Source of the DNA: UBA6952 sp045562575
GTDB taxonomy: Bacteria; Chloroflexota; Dehalococcoidia; Lucifugimonadales; UBA6952
DNA length: 37,357 nucleotides
Reading direction: 5' to 3'
Assembly: GCA_045562575.1 (NCBI GenBank)
Contig: JBJKVQ010000009.1
Coordinates: forward strand, 1-37,357
The notes beneath the pieces were generated by a model, which was not told where the DNA came from, ran no database searches, and worked only from the letters and a program-made list of their open reading frames with translations. Positions 24,989-33,039 of the stretch are shown here, piece after piece. The first letter of the stretch is position 1. Every line of letters begins with the position of its first letter. A program made the translations under genes and the position numbers.

Positions 24989-25258
24989 ATGTTTATGTTA
25001 GTAAAAATTGAATTACAGAATTTTAGTTTATGGAAGTCGATTTGGGATAAAGAGAAGACTGTACGAGAATCTTATGGTTGTATCAGTGAAAAAATATATC
25101 GTAATTCAATATCTGATAAAGAAGTATTTATATTAACTGAATGGGCAGATATTGAAGATGCTCAAGAATTTGGTATGTCTGATGATTTACGAAAGTCTTT
25201 AGGCAGGTCTGGAGGACTTGGCAGACCAGAGGTTTCTTTCATAGACGAGATTTCCTAA
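24989..25258 (+). CDS. Small ABM-like (dimeric alpha/beta-barrel) protein
   Basis: This 89-residue protein has the outline of antibiotic-biosynthesis-monooxygenase-like dimeric barrels. It shows a first strand M-L-V-K-I-E-L-Q, a helix with W-x-x-I-W-D, a strand V-F-I-L-T-E-W, and then D-A-Q-E-F and P-E-V-S-F-I-D-E. No cofactor site is visible, and members range from haem-degrading enzymes to small-molecule cyclases. It starts three bases after gatA and so is probably the last gene of that transcript. The true start could be the second Met. Confidence 0.65.
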   Translation: MFMLVKIELQNFSLWKSIWDKEKTVRESYGCISEKIYRNSISDKEVFILTEWADIEDAQEFGMSDDLRKSLGRSGGLGRPEVSFIDEIS

Positions 25259-25265
25259 TACTATT

Positions 25266-26072
25266 TTACTGATACCATTTTTCATTTTCAGTCATCTTTA
25301 GGAATATACTTAGTAACTCTTCACTAGAACATAATAATCCTTTAGTGAGAAGATTGGCTTGTTTTAATGTTTCTTTATCAAGTGTAATTCCATTACTCTC
25401 TGTTACTAATAATAATCCAGCAGCTATATCCCAAGGTGAAAGAGAATGATGTAGAAAAATATCGATTCGACCTGAAGCAGCATATGCCATTCCTAATGCA
25501 GCTGAGCCTAATATTCTCAAACTTTGCATAGTAGGAAAAAGATTTTCAATAAGTTTAAAAGCATGTATAGCCTTATTATCTACGTGTCCTATATCTAATC
25601 CAATTATAAAATCTTCTGGATTTGTTTTTGTGCTAACTTGCATTACTTCTCCATTAAGAGTAGCTCCTTGATTGGATTGGGCAAAAAATAGCTCATCTCG
25701 TATTGGGTCATATATAGCTCCAACAATTGGGTTATTCCCTTGAACTAAACCAATTGATACACAAAAATGTGGAATACCTGCAGCAAAATTTCTTGTACCA
25801 TCTATTGGGTCAATAACCCATCGTAATTCATCAGAAATGATGTTGCCACCGTATTCTTCACCAAGAACTTCAATATCAGGGAAATATTGTTTTAATCTTT
25901 CTCGGATTAAAGTTTCTGAAGCTAAATCTATATTGGTTACCGGATCCGAGGGTCCCTTAAACGATATTTGTTTTGTAGTATAAAATCCCTCTTTAACTAA
26001 TTCTCCAGCTTCTGAAATTATAGATGTAAGAATTGGTTGGATCTCAGTGTCATTCATGTTATTAAAAATCAA
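25266..26072 (-). CDS. Inositol monophosphatase family protein (SuhB-like)
   Basis: This 268-residue Mg-dependent, Li-sensitive-type phosphatase has metal ligands in G-E-E-Y (E72), D88-P-I-D91-G-T93 and the C-terminal W-D-I-A-A-G. Members dephosphorylate inositol-1-phosphate, histidinol phosphate, fructose-1,6-bisphosphate or PAP; which one cannot be settled here. The start is TTG at 26072, seven bases after AAAGGGA; the ATG five codons in lacks a spaced ribosome site. A good promoter with two dyads lies 70-100 bases upstream. It converges on the ABM-like gene with seven bases between. Confidence 0.9.
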   Translation of the reverse strand: MIFNNMNDTEIQPILTSIISEAGELVKEGFYTTKQISFKGPSDPVTNIDLASETLIRERLKQYFPDIEVLGEEYGGNIISDELRWVIDPIDGTRNFAAGIPHFCVSIGLVQGNNPIVGAIYDPIRDELFFAQSNQGATLNGEVMQVSTKTNPEDFIIGLDIGHVDNKAIHAFKLIENLFPTMQSLRILGSAALGMAYAASGRIDIFLHHSLSPWDIAAGLLLVTESNGITLDKETLKQANLLTKGLLCSSEELLSIFLKMTENEKWYQ

Positions 26073-26139
26073 TATAATGTCCCTTTAATATTAGTAGATA
26101 TAGATGCATTAACTTTATTTAGAAATGTTACTTCGTAAT

Positions 26140-26174
26140 ACTATACTTAGTATAATAACATTGTTAACAATGTT
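26140..26174 (-). promoter_or_regulatory. Promoter of the inositol-phosphatase gene with two palindromes
   Basis: On the minus strand, TTAACA (26167-26162) and TATAGT (26145-26140) are 16 bases apart, each one mismatch from the sigma-70 consensus. The -35 lies within AACATTGTTAACAATGTT (26157-26174), a perfect 18-base palindrome. TATAC-TTA-GTATA (26142-26154) overlaps the -10. This is the layout of a repressor-controlled promoter. The leader to the TTG start is about 60 bases. Confidence 0.6.
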
Positions 26175-26594
26175 TAAAATCTATTTTGTAATAAAAAATG
26201 TAGTCACAAATATATATTGTCGTACTTTTGCCTATTAATAATAGTTATTGTTCTTTTGTTGACGTAATTAAATATTTTTTTATGTATATATAATACTATT
26301 TTTATATCCATGATTTTTTAGAAAAATTATTTGATTATATATATTTATGCTAATTCTAAGCCACTGGGGTTAGTAGTTATATATATGCAGAAATATTCTA
26401 AAATCAACGAGAAACAATTTTTAGTCATAAATACTTATATCTTGACATGGTTCTTTTTTGCCACATACTCTTGTCGATTTTGTTTAGCCAAAATTTATCT
26501 TAAATAGGATTACTTTTTCTTTTTTTATAAATGGAGGATGTTAGGTACTCATAATTGTCGTTATTTATCATATGTATACAAATATTACTTTTAT
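26175..26594. other. Gene-free AT-rich stretch
   Basis: This is about 420 bases of very AT-rich sequence with no frame that looks coding on either strand. I see a weak stem at 26357-26374 (CTAAGCC paired with GGGGTTAG, one mismatch) and a TTGACA at 26442-26447 without a good -10. There is no tRNA-like or recognisable small-RNA fold. It is the longest empty stretch in an otherwise packed window, so a small RNA or a decayed gene is possible. Confidence 0.5.
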
Positions 26595-26762
26595 TTAATT
26601 GATAATTTTTAAGATAAATTGGCCTAATCCGTACAATAGGAATACAATGCATAATGATATTGGTATAGTAAATACCAATCCACTTCCACCTTCTAGTGAA
26701 CTACTTTTCATCCACAAAAATATTCCAATGATTATACCGAGAATTGTTAATTCTACTAGCAA
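26595..26762 (-). CDS. Tiny two-helix membrane protein, third gene of the RHH cassette
   Basis: TTG 26762 to TAA 26595 encodes 55 residues with two hydrophobic helices (about 3-18 and 29-50) joined by W-M-K-S-S-S-L-E-G-G-S. The ribosome site AAGGA lies seven bases before the TTG and overlaps the stop of the preceding membrane-protein gene, ten bases upstream. An overlapping plus-strand frame of 63 codons has no ribosome site and is judged a shadow. Small hydrophobic proteins next to DNA-binding regulators occur in toxin-antitoxin and phage-defence loci, but that role is a guess here. Confidence 0.6.
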   Translation of the reverse strand: MLVELTILGIIIGIFLWMKSSSLEGGSGLVFTIPISLCIVFLLYGLGQFILKIIN

Positions 26763-26772
26763 CTTAATTTCC

Positions 26773-27342
26773 TTAACTATTATCTTCTAATTTTTCCCCT
26801 GACATTTCCTCGTAGGTTTTATCTGCGATTTGCAATAGACCGCTTTGCCCTCCAATACCTGCACTAAATCTCGGTCGCATGAATGATGTATACAAATCTA
26901 ATGATGCCTTGTAATCAAATAAATTGCGAACTTGGATTGAATAGTACCTTTCTAGCGCTTCTGTAGAACCCTGCTGTGGATATAATCCCCTATTAATCGC
27001 TGCTTGTCCAAATCTATTTAATCTGAACTCTGAAATAAGCCTTCTACCTGCAACAACCAACCAGTTTTGAAATCTCCATATTTCCTGATTACTCATAGTA
27101 GAGATCCCTTCTACTCGTGCTTTCCACATCATATCAACAAAGGAATCACCATAATTTTCAGGAATCGTCACTCTTTCCATTGCTGTAATGCTATCGTAAG
27201 TTATCTTGTTATCGGCATCTTGATGCTGAATTTTTAATTGCTGGTTTTGTTTTCTTAATTGAAAGACCAAAACTAAAGCAACCAACAATGTCGCAATACC
27301 AGTAATTAGTTGAGCCATAAAACCAATTATTTCTGTTTCCAT
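26773..27342 (-). CDS. Membrane-anchored protein of unknown function
   Basis: This 189-residue protein has one N-terminal helix (about 5-27), a Gln/Lys-rich coil (R-K-Q-N-Q-Q-L-K-I-Q-H-Q), and a mostly helical cytoplasmic domain with M-S-N-Q-E-I-W-R-F-Q-N-W and conserved-looking Arg/Trp residues. The architecture recalls uncharacterised single-helix proteins that are common in marine bacteria. I start it at ATG 27342, six bases after GAGG; ATG 27354, which overlaps the stop of the RHH gene as TAATG, is the alternative and would add four residues. The overlap means coupled expression with the RHH gene. No enzyme motif is seen. Confidence 0.7.
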   Translation of the reverse strand: METEIIGFMAQLITGIATLLVALVLVFQLRKQNQQLKIQHQDADNKITYDSITAMERVTIPENYGDSFVDMMWKARVEGISTMSNQEIWRFQNWLVVAGRRLISEFRLNRFGQAAINRGLYPQQGSTEALERYYSIQVRNLFDYKASLDLYTSFMRPRFSAGIGGQSGLLQIADKTYEEMSGEKLEDNS

Positions 27343-27353
27343 ATTCCACCTCA

Positions 27354-28031
27354 TTAGAATTTTAACTTTGTCAGTTTTAAATCTTTGTGCGGAGGTAGAA
27401 TTAAAATAGATTCAACTAACCTCCAATCATCAGTAGTTAACCTTTTCATTAATTGAAATACACCTGGTTCAGGAGACTTTATTATTCTATCTTTAAGTAA
27501 TTGCTTAATTCTATTATCGAAGAACCTTTCAAATTGAGAGTGTCGTATTTCTGCTTTTTTCCCAAAAGATCTGAATACCTTAAACCAACCCTCAGTTAGA
27601 TAGTTTATACTCCCTTTTTTAAGTTGTTCTCTACTCTTCTCAACAGTACCGCCACTGGTATATTTAAGTTGTATAAGTAAAGATGAGTCAAGTACTGCAG
27701 TGGAGGGTCTTTGAGAATCCTTTGGTTTAATTTTAGGATTAAGAATATGGTTATTAACTAGTCGTAATATTGGATCTTCTTTACTTTTAGTTATAATATC
27801 CTCATTTGATTTCCATAATTTCTCATCATATTTATCGATAATATATCGTTCCCAATCAAATTCACTTATATCAGTTTCAATTTCTTGTTTAAGAATATAC
27901 TGATCCATAAATTCAGTTAATTCATCAATTACATCAATAATCGATCTTTCTTGTATTTTTGCTATTATCTTTAATCGTTTATGGGTACTAGATCTCAGTC
28001 TTAATACTGCATATCTTTTATCTTCTATCAT
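27354..28031 (-). CDS. Ribbon-helix-helix-like DNA-binding protein, first gene of cassette
   Basis: The N-terminal 45 residues of this 225-residue protein read as a ribbon-helix-helix: a strand Y-A-V-L-R-L-R, then S-S-T-H-K-R-L-K-I-I-A-K, Q-E-R-S-I-I-D-V-I-D-E-L. That is the pattern of antitoxin-type repressors. The remaining 180 residues are charged and mostly helical, with no recognised domain; T-E-G-W-F-K-V-F and the stretch 170-215 could be a winged-helix-like unit. Much longer than a simple antitoxin, it may combine operator binding with another role. The start ATG lacks a good ribosome site. A bulged palindrome lies 16-38 bases upstream. Confidence 0.7.
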   Translation of the reverse strand: MIEDKRYAVLRLRSSTHKRLKIIAKIQERSIIDVIDELTEFMDQYILKQEIETDISEFDWERYIIDKYDEKLWKSNEDIITKSKEDPILRLVNNHILNPKIKPKDSQRPSTAVLDSSLLIQLKYTSGGTVEKSREQLKKGSINYLTEGWFKVFRSFGKKAEIRHSQFERFFDNRIKQLLKDRIIKSPEPGVFQLMKRLTTDDWRLVESILILPPHKDLKLTKLKF

Positions 28032-28046
28032 GTCATTATTCTACTA

Positions 28047-28069
28047 ATGTATACAAAATTTTTATACAT
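28047..28069 (-). promoter_or_regulatory. Near-palindrome at the promoter of the RHH cassette
   Basis: ATGTATA (28047-28053) and TATACAT (28063-28069) are exact inverted copies. The dyad continues inward as AAAA/TTTT with one bulged C. It overlaps a possible minus-strand -10 TATAAA (28066-28061), 19 bases from a TTGATA -35 (28091-28086). Ribbon-helix-helix repressors commonly bind such sites in front of their own gene. The 11-mer ATGTATACAAA recurs at 26572-26582, just beyond the cassette's other end. Confidence 0.5.
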
Positions 28070-28148
28070 CTTATTATTAACTAAATATCAATTTCTGAAT
28101 TAAAACCTTTCTTAAAATTAAATAGTAGTAATACTAAGTACTAAACTC

Positions 28149-28196
28149 TATAATAACGTTACTTATTTATTATTGAAAAATAATGATGGAATCATT
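28149..28196 (+). promoter_or_regulatory. Possible promoter and leader hairpin of the carbonic-anhydrase-like gene
   Basis: A perfect TATAAT lies at 28149-28154, 60 bases before the TTG start; the -35 region (TAGTAA) is poor. The leader contains a short hairpin, AATGAT-GGA-ATCATT (28182-28196), ending just before the AAGGAGG ribosome site. It may be only fortuitous. Confidence 0.4.
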
Positions 28197-28213
28197 CATT
28201 AAGGAGGATTACG

Positions 28214-28729
28214 TTGATTAGAGAATTCCAAGGAAAAAAACCAAAGATTCACCCGACAGCATTTGTAAGTGAATTTGCATATGTTATTGGTGACGTTGAA
28301 ATTGATGAGTATACTATGATTTTACCTGGAGTTATCATTCGTGGTGATAGTGGTAAAATTAAAATTGGAAAGAGAACTAATATTCAAGATAACAGTGTCG
28401 TTCATTCTGATGCTGATTCTTGGATAGGTGATGATTCAACTCTTGGGCATGCTGTAGTTTGGCATGGAAGAATTCTATCCAATAACTGTTTAGTAGGTAA
28501 TGGTGCAGTAGTAAATGATGGAGTTGAAGTAGGAGAATTATCAATCATAGCTGCAGGATCTGTTGTTCTTGAAGAGGCGAGAATTCCTGAAAAAACTATT
28601 GTTACAGGTATACCTGCAAAACCACGCGGAGAAACTTCTGAAAAGCATCATGAATTGATAAAAAGAACCGCATCTCATTACACACAGCGTGGTAAAAATT
28701 ATAAAGCTGAGGGTGGTTTAGAGGGATAA
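28214..28729 (+). CDS. Gamma-carbonic-anhydrase-like hexapeptide-repeat protein
   Basis: This 171-residue left-handed beta-helix protein is of the gamma carbonic anhydrase/YrdA/PaaY group. The zinc-ligand histidines are in Q-D-N-S-V-V-H and L-G-H-A-V-V-W-H, in the usual spacing, and G-D-V-E-I and P-G-V-I-I-R-G-D belong to the hexapeptide coils. The G-I-P-A-K-P-R-G block ends the helix. Many members have weak or no CO2-hydration activity, so the activity is uncertain. The start is TTG at 28214, six bases after AAGGAGG. It converges on argS with ten bases between. Confidence 0.9.
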   Translation: MIREFQGKKPKIHPTAFVSEFAYVIGDVEIDEYTMILPGVIIRGDSGKIKIGKRTNIQDNSVVHSDADSWIGDDSTLGHAVVWHGRILSNNCLVGNGAVVNDGVEVGELSIIAAGSVVLEEARIPEKTIVTGIPAKPRGETSEKHHELIKRTASHYTQRGKNYKAEGGLEG

Positions 28730-28739
28730 CTAAAGTGTT

Positions 28740-30398
28740 TTACATAGATTTTGGTTTAGACATTCCCATTAGATCCAGACACCTTCCTATAACTATTATA
28801 AATGCTTCTATAAGGAGTACTCTAGCACTAGTAATTTCATCGCTTTGATTTTCATCAATAACTCTGCAATTTTGATAGAAAAGATGGAACAATGTTGCTA
28901 ACTCTAATGAGTATTTAGCAAGATGATGAGGTTCATAACGATCTGCAGAGATCTTTATAATTTCGGATATTTCTGTAAATTTTTTAAGCAAATTTATTTC
29001 ATGCTCATTATCTAATAATGACAAATTAAGATTATTAGATTTAATATTTTCATCAGCTGTCGATTTAAGTATCGAACATGCACGAGCATGCGCATATTGA
29101 ATATAAAATACTGGGTTATCAGAAGATTGTTTTTTTGCTAGATCAATATCAAAATCCATATGACTATCTGGTGATCTTGAAATAAAAAAGTATCTACATG
29201 CATCTGATCCAACTTCTTCTACAAGTTCATTTGTTGTAATAATAGTTCCAGCTCTTTTTGAAGCTCTCACTTTGTCATCACCTTGTTTAAGGCTTACTAA
29301 TTGATAGAGTAAGATATTCAGTTTCGATCGATCAATTCCCATAGCTTCCAATGCAGATTTTAATCTGGATATATGGCCATGATGGTCTGCGCCCCAGATA
29401 TCGATTACCTTGTCGTAATTTCTTATTAGAAACTTATTTCTATGATATGCAATGTCAGTTGCATAATATGTAGGTTCAAGATTTGTGCGAATTAAGACAT
29501 GATCTTTTTCTTCGCCAAAGTCAGTAGCTTTGAACCAGACTGCACTATTTTCTTTAAAGGATTGTTGATCTCTCTCAAACTTATTCATAGTGTCATTAAA
29601 CTCGCCACTCGTGAATAAAGATTTTTCAGAAAACCAATTATCAAATTCAACATTGAGATTAGAGAGATCTGCTTGTATATTCGAGAGCATTTTTTCTAAT
29701 GCAATAGGTTTAATTGCTTCCTCATTTAATTTTTTTGTTATGTTCTCATTATGTATTTCTATCGCTATTTCTTCTATATAATCACCCATATATCCATTGT
29801 CAGGCATGGGGTATTCTTCTCCAATTAAAGTTGAATATTTTGAATACACGGACTGGACAAACAAGTCGATTTGATTACCAGCATCATTTATATAATATTC
29901 TTTCGACACCATGTCACCAGACGCTTGAATTATACTTGCTAAACTACTTCCTAAAACTGCGCCTCTAGCATGCCCGACATGTAACGGTCCTGTAGGATTA
30001 ACACTCACAAATTCTAATTGAATTTTTGTTGGATTTGTTTTTGTAATATTTCCATATTCATCACCTAATTTTAAGATTTCTTCTAGGTGGTTTTGTACCC
30101 ATTCATGACTCAAATAAAAGTTTATAAATCCTGGAGGAGCAACCGAGATCTTTTCAAAAACTACATTTGCTCGCTCATTATCTATATAAGTAGTTAAAGT
30201 GTTTGCGATTTCTAAAGGATTTGATTTTAATACTTTAGTGAGTTTTAGGGGTAAACTTACTGCAAAATCTCCATTATCTGTGTTTTGCGGTCTATCTACT
30301 TCTATTTGGTCTATTTCAAATATCGGTAAAGTCCCATTTTTATGACAAGAGTTTATACTTTCTAAAATCAACTCTTTTATATAGTCTCTAATTAACAT
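28740..30398 (-). CDS. argS: Arginyl-tRNA synthetase
   Basis: This 552-residue class I synthetase has the HIGH motif as H140-V-G-H143 in N-P-T-G-P-L-H-V-G-H-A-R-G. The second signature region reads V-R-A-S-K-R-A-G, where the usual form is K-M-S-x-R. The N-terminal Add-1 domain (residues 1-110, with G-D-F-A-V-S-L-P) and the C-terminal DALR anticodon-binding domain (Q-Y-A-H-A-R-A-C-S-I, R-V-L-L-I-E-A) are present. The length is normal. It is divergent from aroC, with a 105-base AT-rich gap. Confidence 0.96.
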   Translation of the reverse strand: MLIRDYIKELILESINSCHKNGTLPIFEIDQIEVDRPQNTDNGDFAVSLPLKLTKVLKSNPLEIANTLTTYIDNERANVVFEKISVAPPGFINFYLSHEWVQNHLEEILKLGDEYGNITKTNPTKIQLEFVSVNPTGPLHVGHARGAVLGSSLASIIQASGDMVSKEYYINDAGNQIDLFVQSVYSKYSTLIGEEYPMPDNGYMGDYIEEIAIEIHNENITKKLNEEAIKPIALEKMLSNIQADLSNLNVEFDNWFSEKSLFTSGEFNDTMNKFERDQQSFKENSAVWFKATDFGEEKDHVLIRTNLEPTYYATDIAYHRNKFLIRNYDKVIDIWGADHHGHISRLKSALEAMGIDRSKLNILLYQLVSLKQGDDKVRASKRAGTIITTNELVEEVGSDACRYFFISRSPDSHMDFDIDLAKKQSSDNPVFYIQYAHARACSILKSTADENIKSNNLNLSLLDNEHEINLLKKFTEISEIIKISADRYEPHHLAKYSLELATLFHLFYQNCRVIDENQSDEITSARVLLIEAFIIVIGRCLDLMGMSKPKSM

Positions 30399-30455
30399 AA
30401 TATTGTTATCAATTATTAAAATATTAATTATATACGAAAAATTATTTTATTGTTT

Positions 30456-30463
30456 GGTATAAT
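30456..30463 (+). promoter_or_regulatory. Extended -10 promoter of aroC
   Basis: TATAAT at 30458-30463 is preceded by G-G (30456-30457), giving a near-extended -10 element in the argS-aroC gap. No clear -35 is present 17 bases upstream. Start of transcription would be near 30470, 34 bases before the ATG, with the AGGAG ribosome site at about 30491. Confidence 0.5.
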
Positions 30464-30503
30464 GGTAAACCTGAAAAGAAATTTATATTAGGAGAATACA
30501 AAA

Positions 30504-31745
30504 ATGTTTCGATTTTTAACTGCTGGAGAATCACATGGTAAAGGTTTAACAGTGATAGTAGAAGGATTACCAGCAGGTATTCCTGTTAGTGAAAAATATA
30601 TTGCTGCTGATATGGCTAGACGACAAGTTGGGTATGGTCGTGGAGGTAGAATGAAAATAGAAACAGATTTTGCTGAAATTTTATCTGGAGTTCGACACGG
30701 TGTGACAATGGGTAGTCCTGTTGCAATGTGGATTGAAAATCGAGACTGGTCTACTGGGACAGGACCAGATGGGGTTAACTGGACTGATGAGATGAGTATA
30801 AATCCTACTGATGTTGAATACCAAAAGCTTACCAAACTTAGACCAGGTCATGCCGATACTGCCGGTACTCTCAAATATCATCAAGATGATGCGAGAAATA
30901 TACTAGAAAGATCAAGTGCTAGGGAAAGCGCTGCTAGAGTTGCTGCTGGATCTATAGCAAAAAGATTTTTAGAAGAATTCGATATAGAAGTCCATTCTCA
31001 TGTAACTTGTATTGGTGGCGTTCATTCAAATTATACAGGTCAATTGAATTGGGATTTATTAGAAGAACCGCCGTTTCATCAAGGAAATCTTGAAGGATCT
31101 AAACTAGCAGCAGTGAGATGTTTTGATGCTGAAAAGGCCTCTGAAATGATTGATACTATCGATCAGGCAAGGGCTAGTGGGGATAGTGCAGGGGGTATAA
31201 TTCAAATTGTCGCAACTGGTTTACCAATAGGTTTAGGAACTCACATACAATGGGATAGAAAAATCACTACTAAACTTGCTGGCGCTGTGATGAGTATCAA
31301 TGCTGTAAAAGGCGTAGAGTTTGGTGCGGGATTTAGTCAGGCTGACCTTTTTGGTTCACAGGTTCATGATGTAATTTTACCTAAAGATAAATGGGCTAAG
31401 GATAATAATAAACCCGGTAATGGTACATGGTCCAGAAAAACTAATAATGCTGGAGGCGTAGAAGGTGGTATGAGTAATGGTGAACCTGTAGTTATTAATG
31501 CCATAGTTAAGCCGATTGCTACAATAATTAATGGATTAGAAACAGTAGATTTACATACTGGAGAATTTGTTGATAAAGCTCATTTTGAACGAAGCGATAT
31601 AACCTTTGTTCCTACTTGTGCAGTTATTGGTGAAGCAATGGTAGCATGTGTAATTGCTGAAAGTATGCTTGAGAAGTTCGGTGGAGACCATTTAAATGAA
31701 ACTAGACGGAACTATCATTCATATCTTGATACAATCACCCCTTAA
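30504..31745 (+). CDS. aroC: Chorismate synthase
   Basis: This 413-residue FMN-dependent enzyme makes chorismate from EPSP, the last common step. It shows the N-terminal A-G-E-S-H-G-K-G-L, R-P-G-H-A-D-T-A-G near residue 112, and the hallmark E-R-S-S-A-R-E-S-A-A-R-V-A-A-G (131-145). The H-A-D-T-A-G form (versus H-A-D-Y-T-Y) is the long-type seen in Gram-positive-like bacteria. It is a separate transcription unit from tyrA-aroA nine kilobases away. Its stop codon overlaps that of the opposing CoA transferase by four bases. Confidence 0.96.
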   Translation: MFRFLTAGESHGKGLTVIVEGLPAGIPVSEKYIAADMARRQVGYGRGGRMKIETDFAEILSGVRHGVTMGSPVAMWIENRDWSTGTGPDGVNWTDEMSINPTDVEYQKLTKLRPGHADTAGTLKYHQDDARNILERSSARESAARVAAGSIAKRFLEEFDIEVHSHVTCIGGVHSNYTGQLNWDLLEEPPFHQGNLEGSKLAAVRCFDAEKASEMIDTIDQARASGDSAGGIIQIVATGLPIGLGTHIQWDRKITTKLAGAVMSINAVKGVEFGAGFSQADLFGSQVHDVILPKDKWAKDNNKPGNGTWSRKTNNAGGVEGGMSNGEPVVINAIVKPIATIINGLETVDLHTGEFVDKAHFERSDITFVPTCAVIGEAMVACVIAESMLEKFGGDHLNETRRNYHSYLDTITP

Positions 31746-32911
31746 TAAATAATTTGTTCCTCAACCATTTTATCAATACTGTTTTGTTCGATACCCAAAA
31801 GGTCGTGTAATATATGATTGTTACTTGAACCAAGTTCCGGTGCAGGAGCAATTCTTGTTTCAGGAGCATTGTTTAGTGTCCATGGGACATTGGGAAGTTT
31901 GATATCTTTATAGTCTTTGTGAATGTAGTCACTGACAAAATTTCTTTCTAAATGATGTTTATTTTCTATTACTTCTAAGCTATCCATTGATGCACCGCAC
32001 ATAATACCATTTGTTTGTAGTTTTTCCATTAGATCAAATTTATCAAATTGTTTCGTCCAGTTTGAAATATTAGGAGTTATTTTTTCCCTATTTTTGATTC
32101 TTTTTTCATTAGAATTATATTTAATTAAGTCAGGAATTTTTGATAGCAGGCAAAATTTATTCCAGTCCTCATCATTTTCTATAGCTAAAGCTACCCAAGA
32201 ATCGAATCCTTTACATGGGAAAAGATCATGTATACCAACATTTGATTCATAATTTCCATTTCTTTCAATAATTTCTTTATTCATAAAAAAATTCATCAAG
32301 GATTCTTGTAGTAAAGTAGTATTTGCTTCAGCCATTGAAAAATCAACATATTGTCCTAATCCAGTTCGATATCGTCCTGATAGACAACTTGCTACAAGGA
32401 ACGTTTGCATCATGCCAGTTAAAGGGTCAGCCCAAACACCACCGATCATTGGTGGTTTTTCAGGGATACCAGTTTGATAACTCCAACCAGTGAAGCATTG
32501 AAGTAATGTCCCGTAAGCTACATGATCTTTATCGGGGCCAGAGTGTCCCAAACCTGAAGATGAAACCATAATTAAGTTTGGGTTATGTTCTTTAATATCT
32601 TCATATCCAAGACCGATACGTTCGATTACACCACTGGCATAATTTTCCACTAGAACATCGCTGATCGATATAAGTCTTTTTGCGATATCTACGCCTTCCT
32701 CAGTGCGTAGATTAAGACTTAGAGAACTTTTGGACTGATTTAAAAAATGGAAATTTCCACCACCACCCACTCTCGTAGGGTCGGGTCTTCGATGACTTTC
32801 AATTTTTATTATTTCTGCACCCATCATACCAAGCATTCTGGTGCAAGTTGGACCTGCAATGATCCAACTAAAGTCTATTACTCTTATGCCTTCTAATGGT
32901 AATTTATTCAT
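31742..32911 (-). CDS. CoA transferase family III (CaiB/BaiF type)
   Basis: This 389-residue protein opens with L-E-G-I-R-V-I-D-F-S-W-I-I-A-G-P and G-A-E-I-I-K-I-E, the CoA-binding start of family III transferases, and continues N-L-R-T-E-E-G and G-L-G-Y-E-D-I. The catalytic Asp is probably in G-V-W-A-D-P-L-T-G-M. Members swap CoA between short organic acids, for example carnitine, formate/oxalate or aromatic acids; the substrate is unknown. The ATG at 32911 gives the standard N-terminus. A TTG seven codons earlier (32932) is possible, and neither has a clear ribosome site. It is divergent from the UMF1-type gene. Confidence 0.9.
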   Translation of the reverse strand: MNKLPLEGIRVIDFSWIIAGPTCTRMLGMMGAEIIKIESHRRPDPTRVGGGGNFHFLNQSKSSLSLNLRTEEGVDIAKRLISISDVLVENYASGVIERIGLGYEDIKEHNPNLIMVSSSGLGHSGPDKDHVAYGTLLQCFTGWSYQTGIPEKPPMIGGVWADPLTGMMQTFLVASCLSGRYRTGLGQYVDFSMAEANTTLLQESLMNFFMNKEIIERNGNYESNVGIHDLFPCKGFDSWVALAIENDEDWNKFCLLSKIPDLIKYNSNEKRIKNREKITPNISNWTKQFDKFDLMEKLQTNGIMCGASMDSLEVIENKHHLERNFVSDYIHKDYKDIKLPNVPWTLNNAPETRIAPAPELGSSNNHILHDLLGIEQNSIDKMVEEQIIY

Positions 32912-33039
32912 AAAAGTGATTCTAGAATGCAATTTAGATAATGTTAAGTAGTTATTAATATTTTTTGTGTTGTGTTTTGCAGGATTATTAACTATAAAGA
33001 TAAAAACACGATATAACTACAAGAATAGGAGCAGATATA

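Noticed and set aside
26357..26374. Stem CTAAGCC/GGGGTTAG as a terminator or small RNA
   Set aside because: There is one mismatch, a short stem and no T run; it fits no known RNA family.
26599..26790. 63-codon plus-strand frame
   Set aside because: It has no ribosome site and overlaps the better-supported minus-strand two-helix gene.
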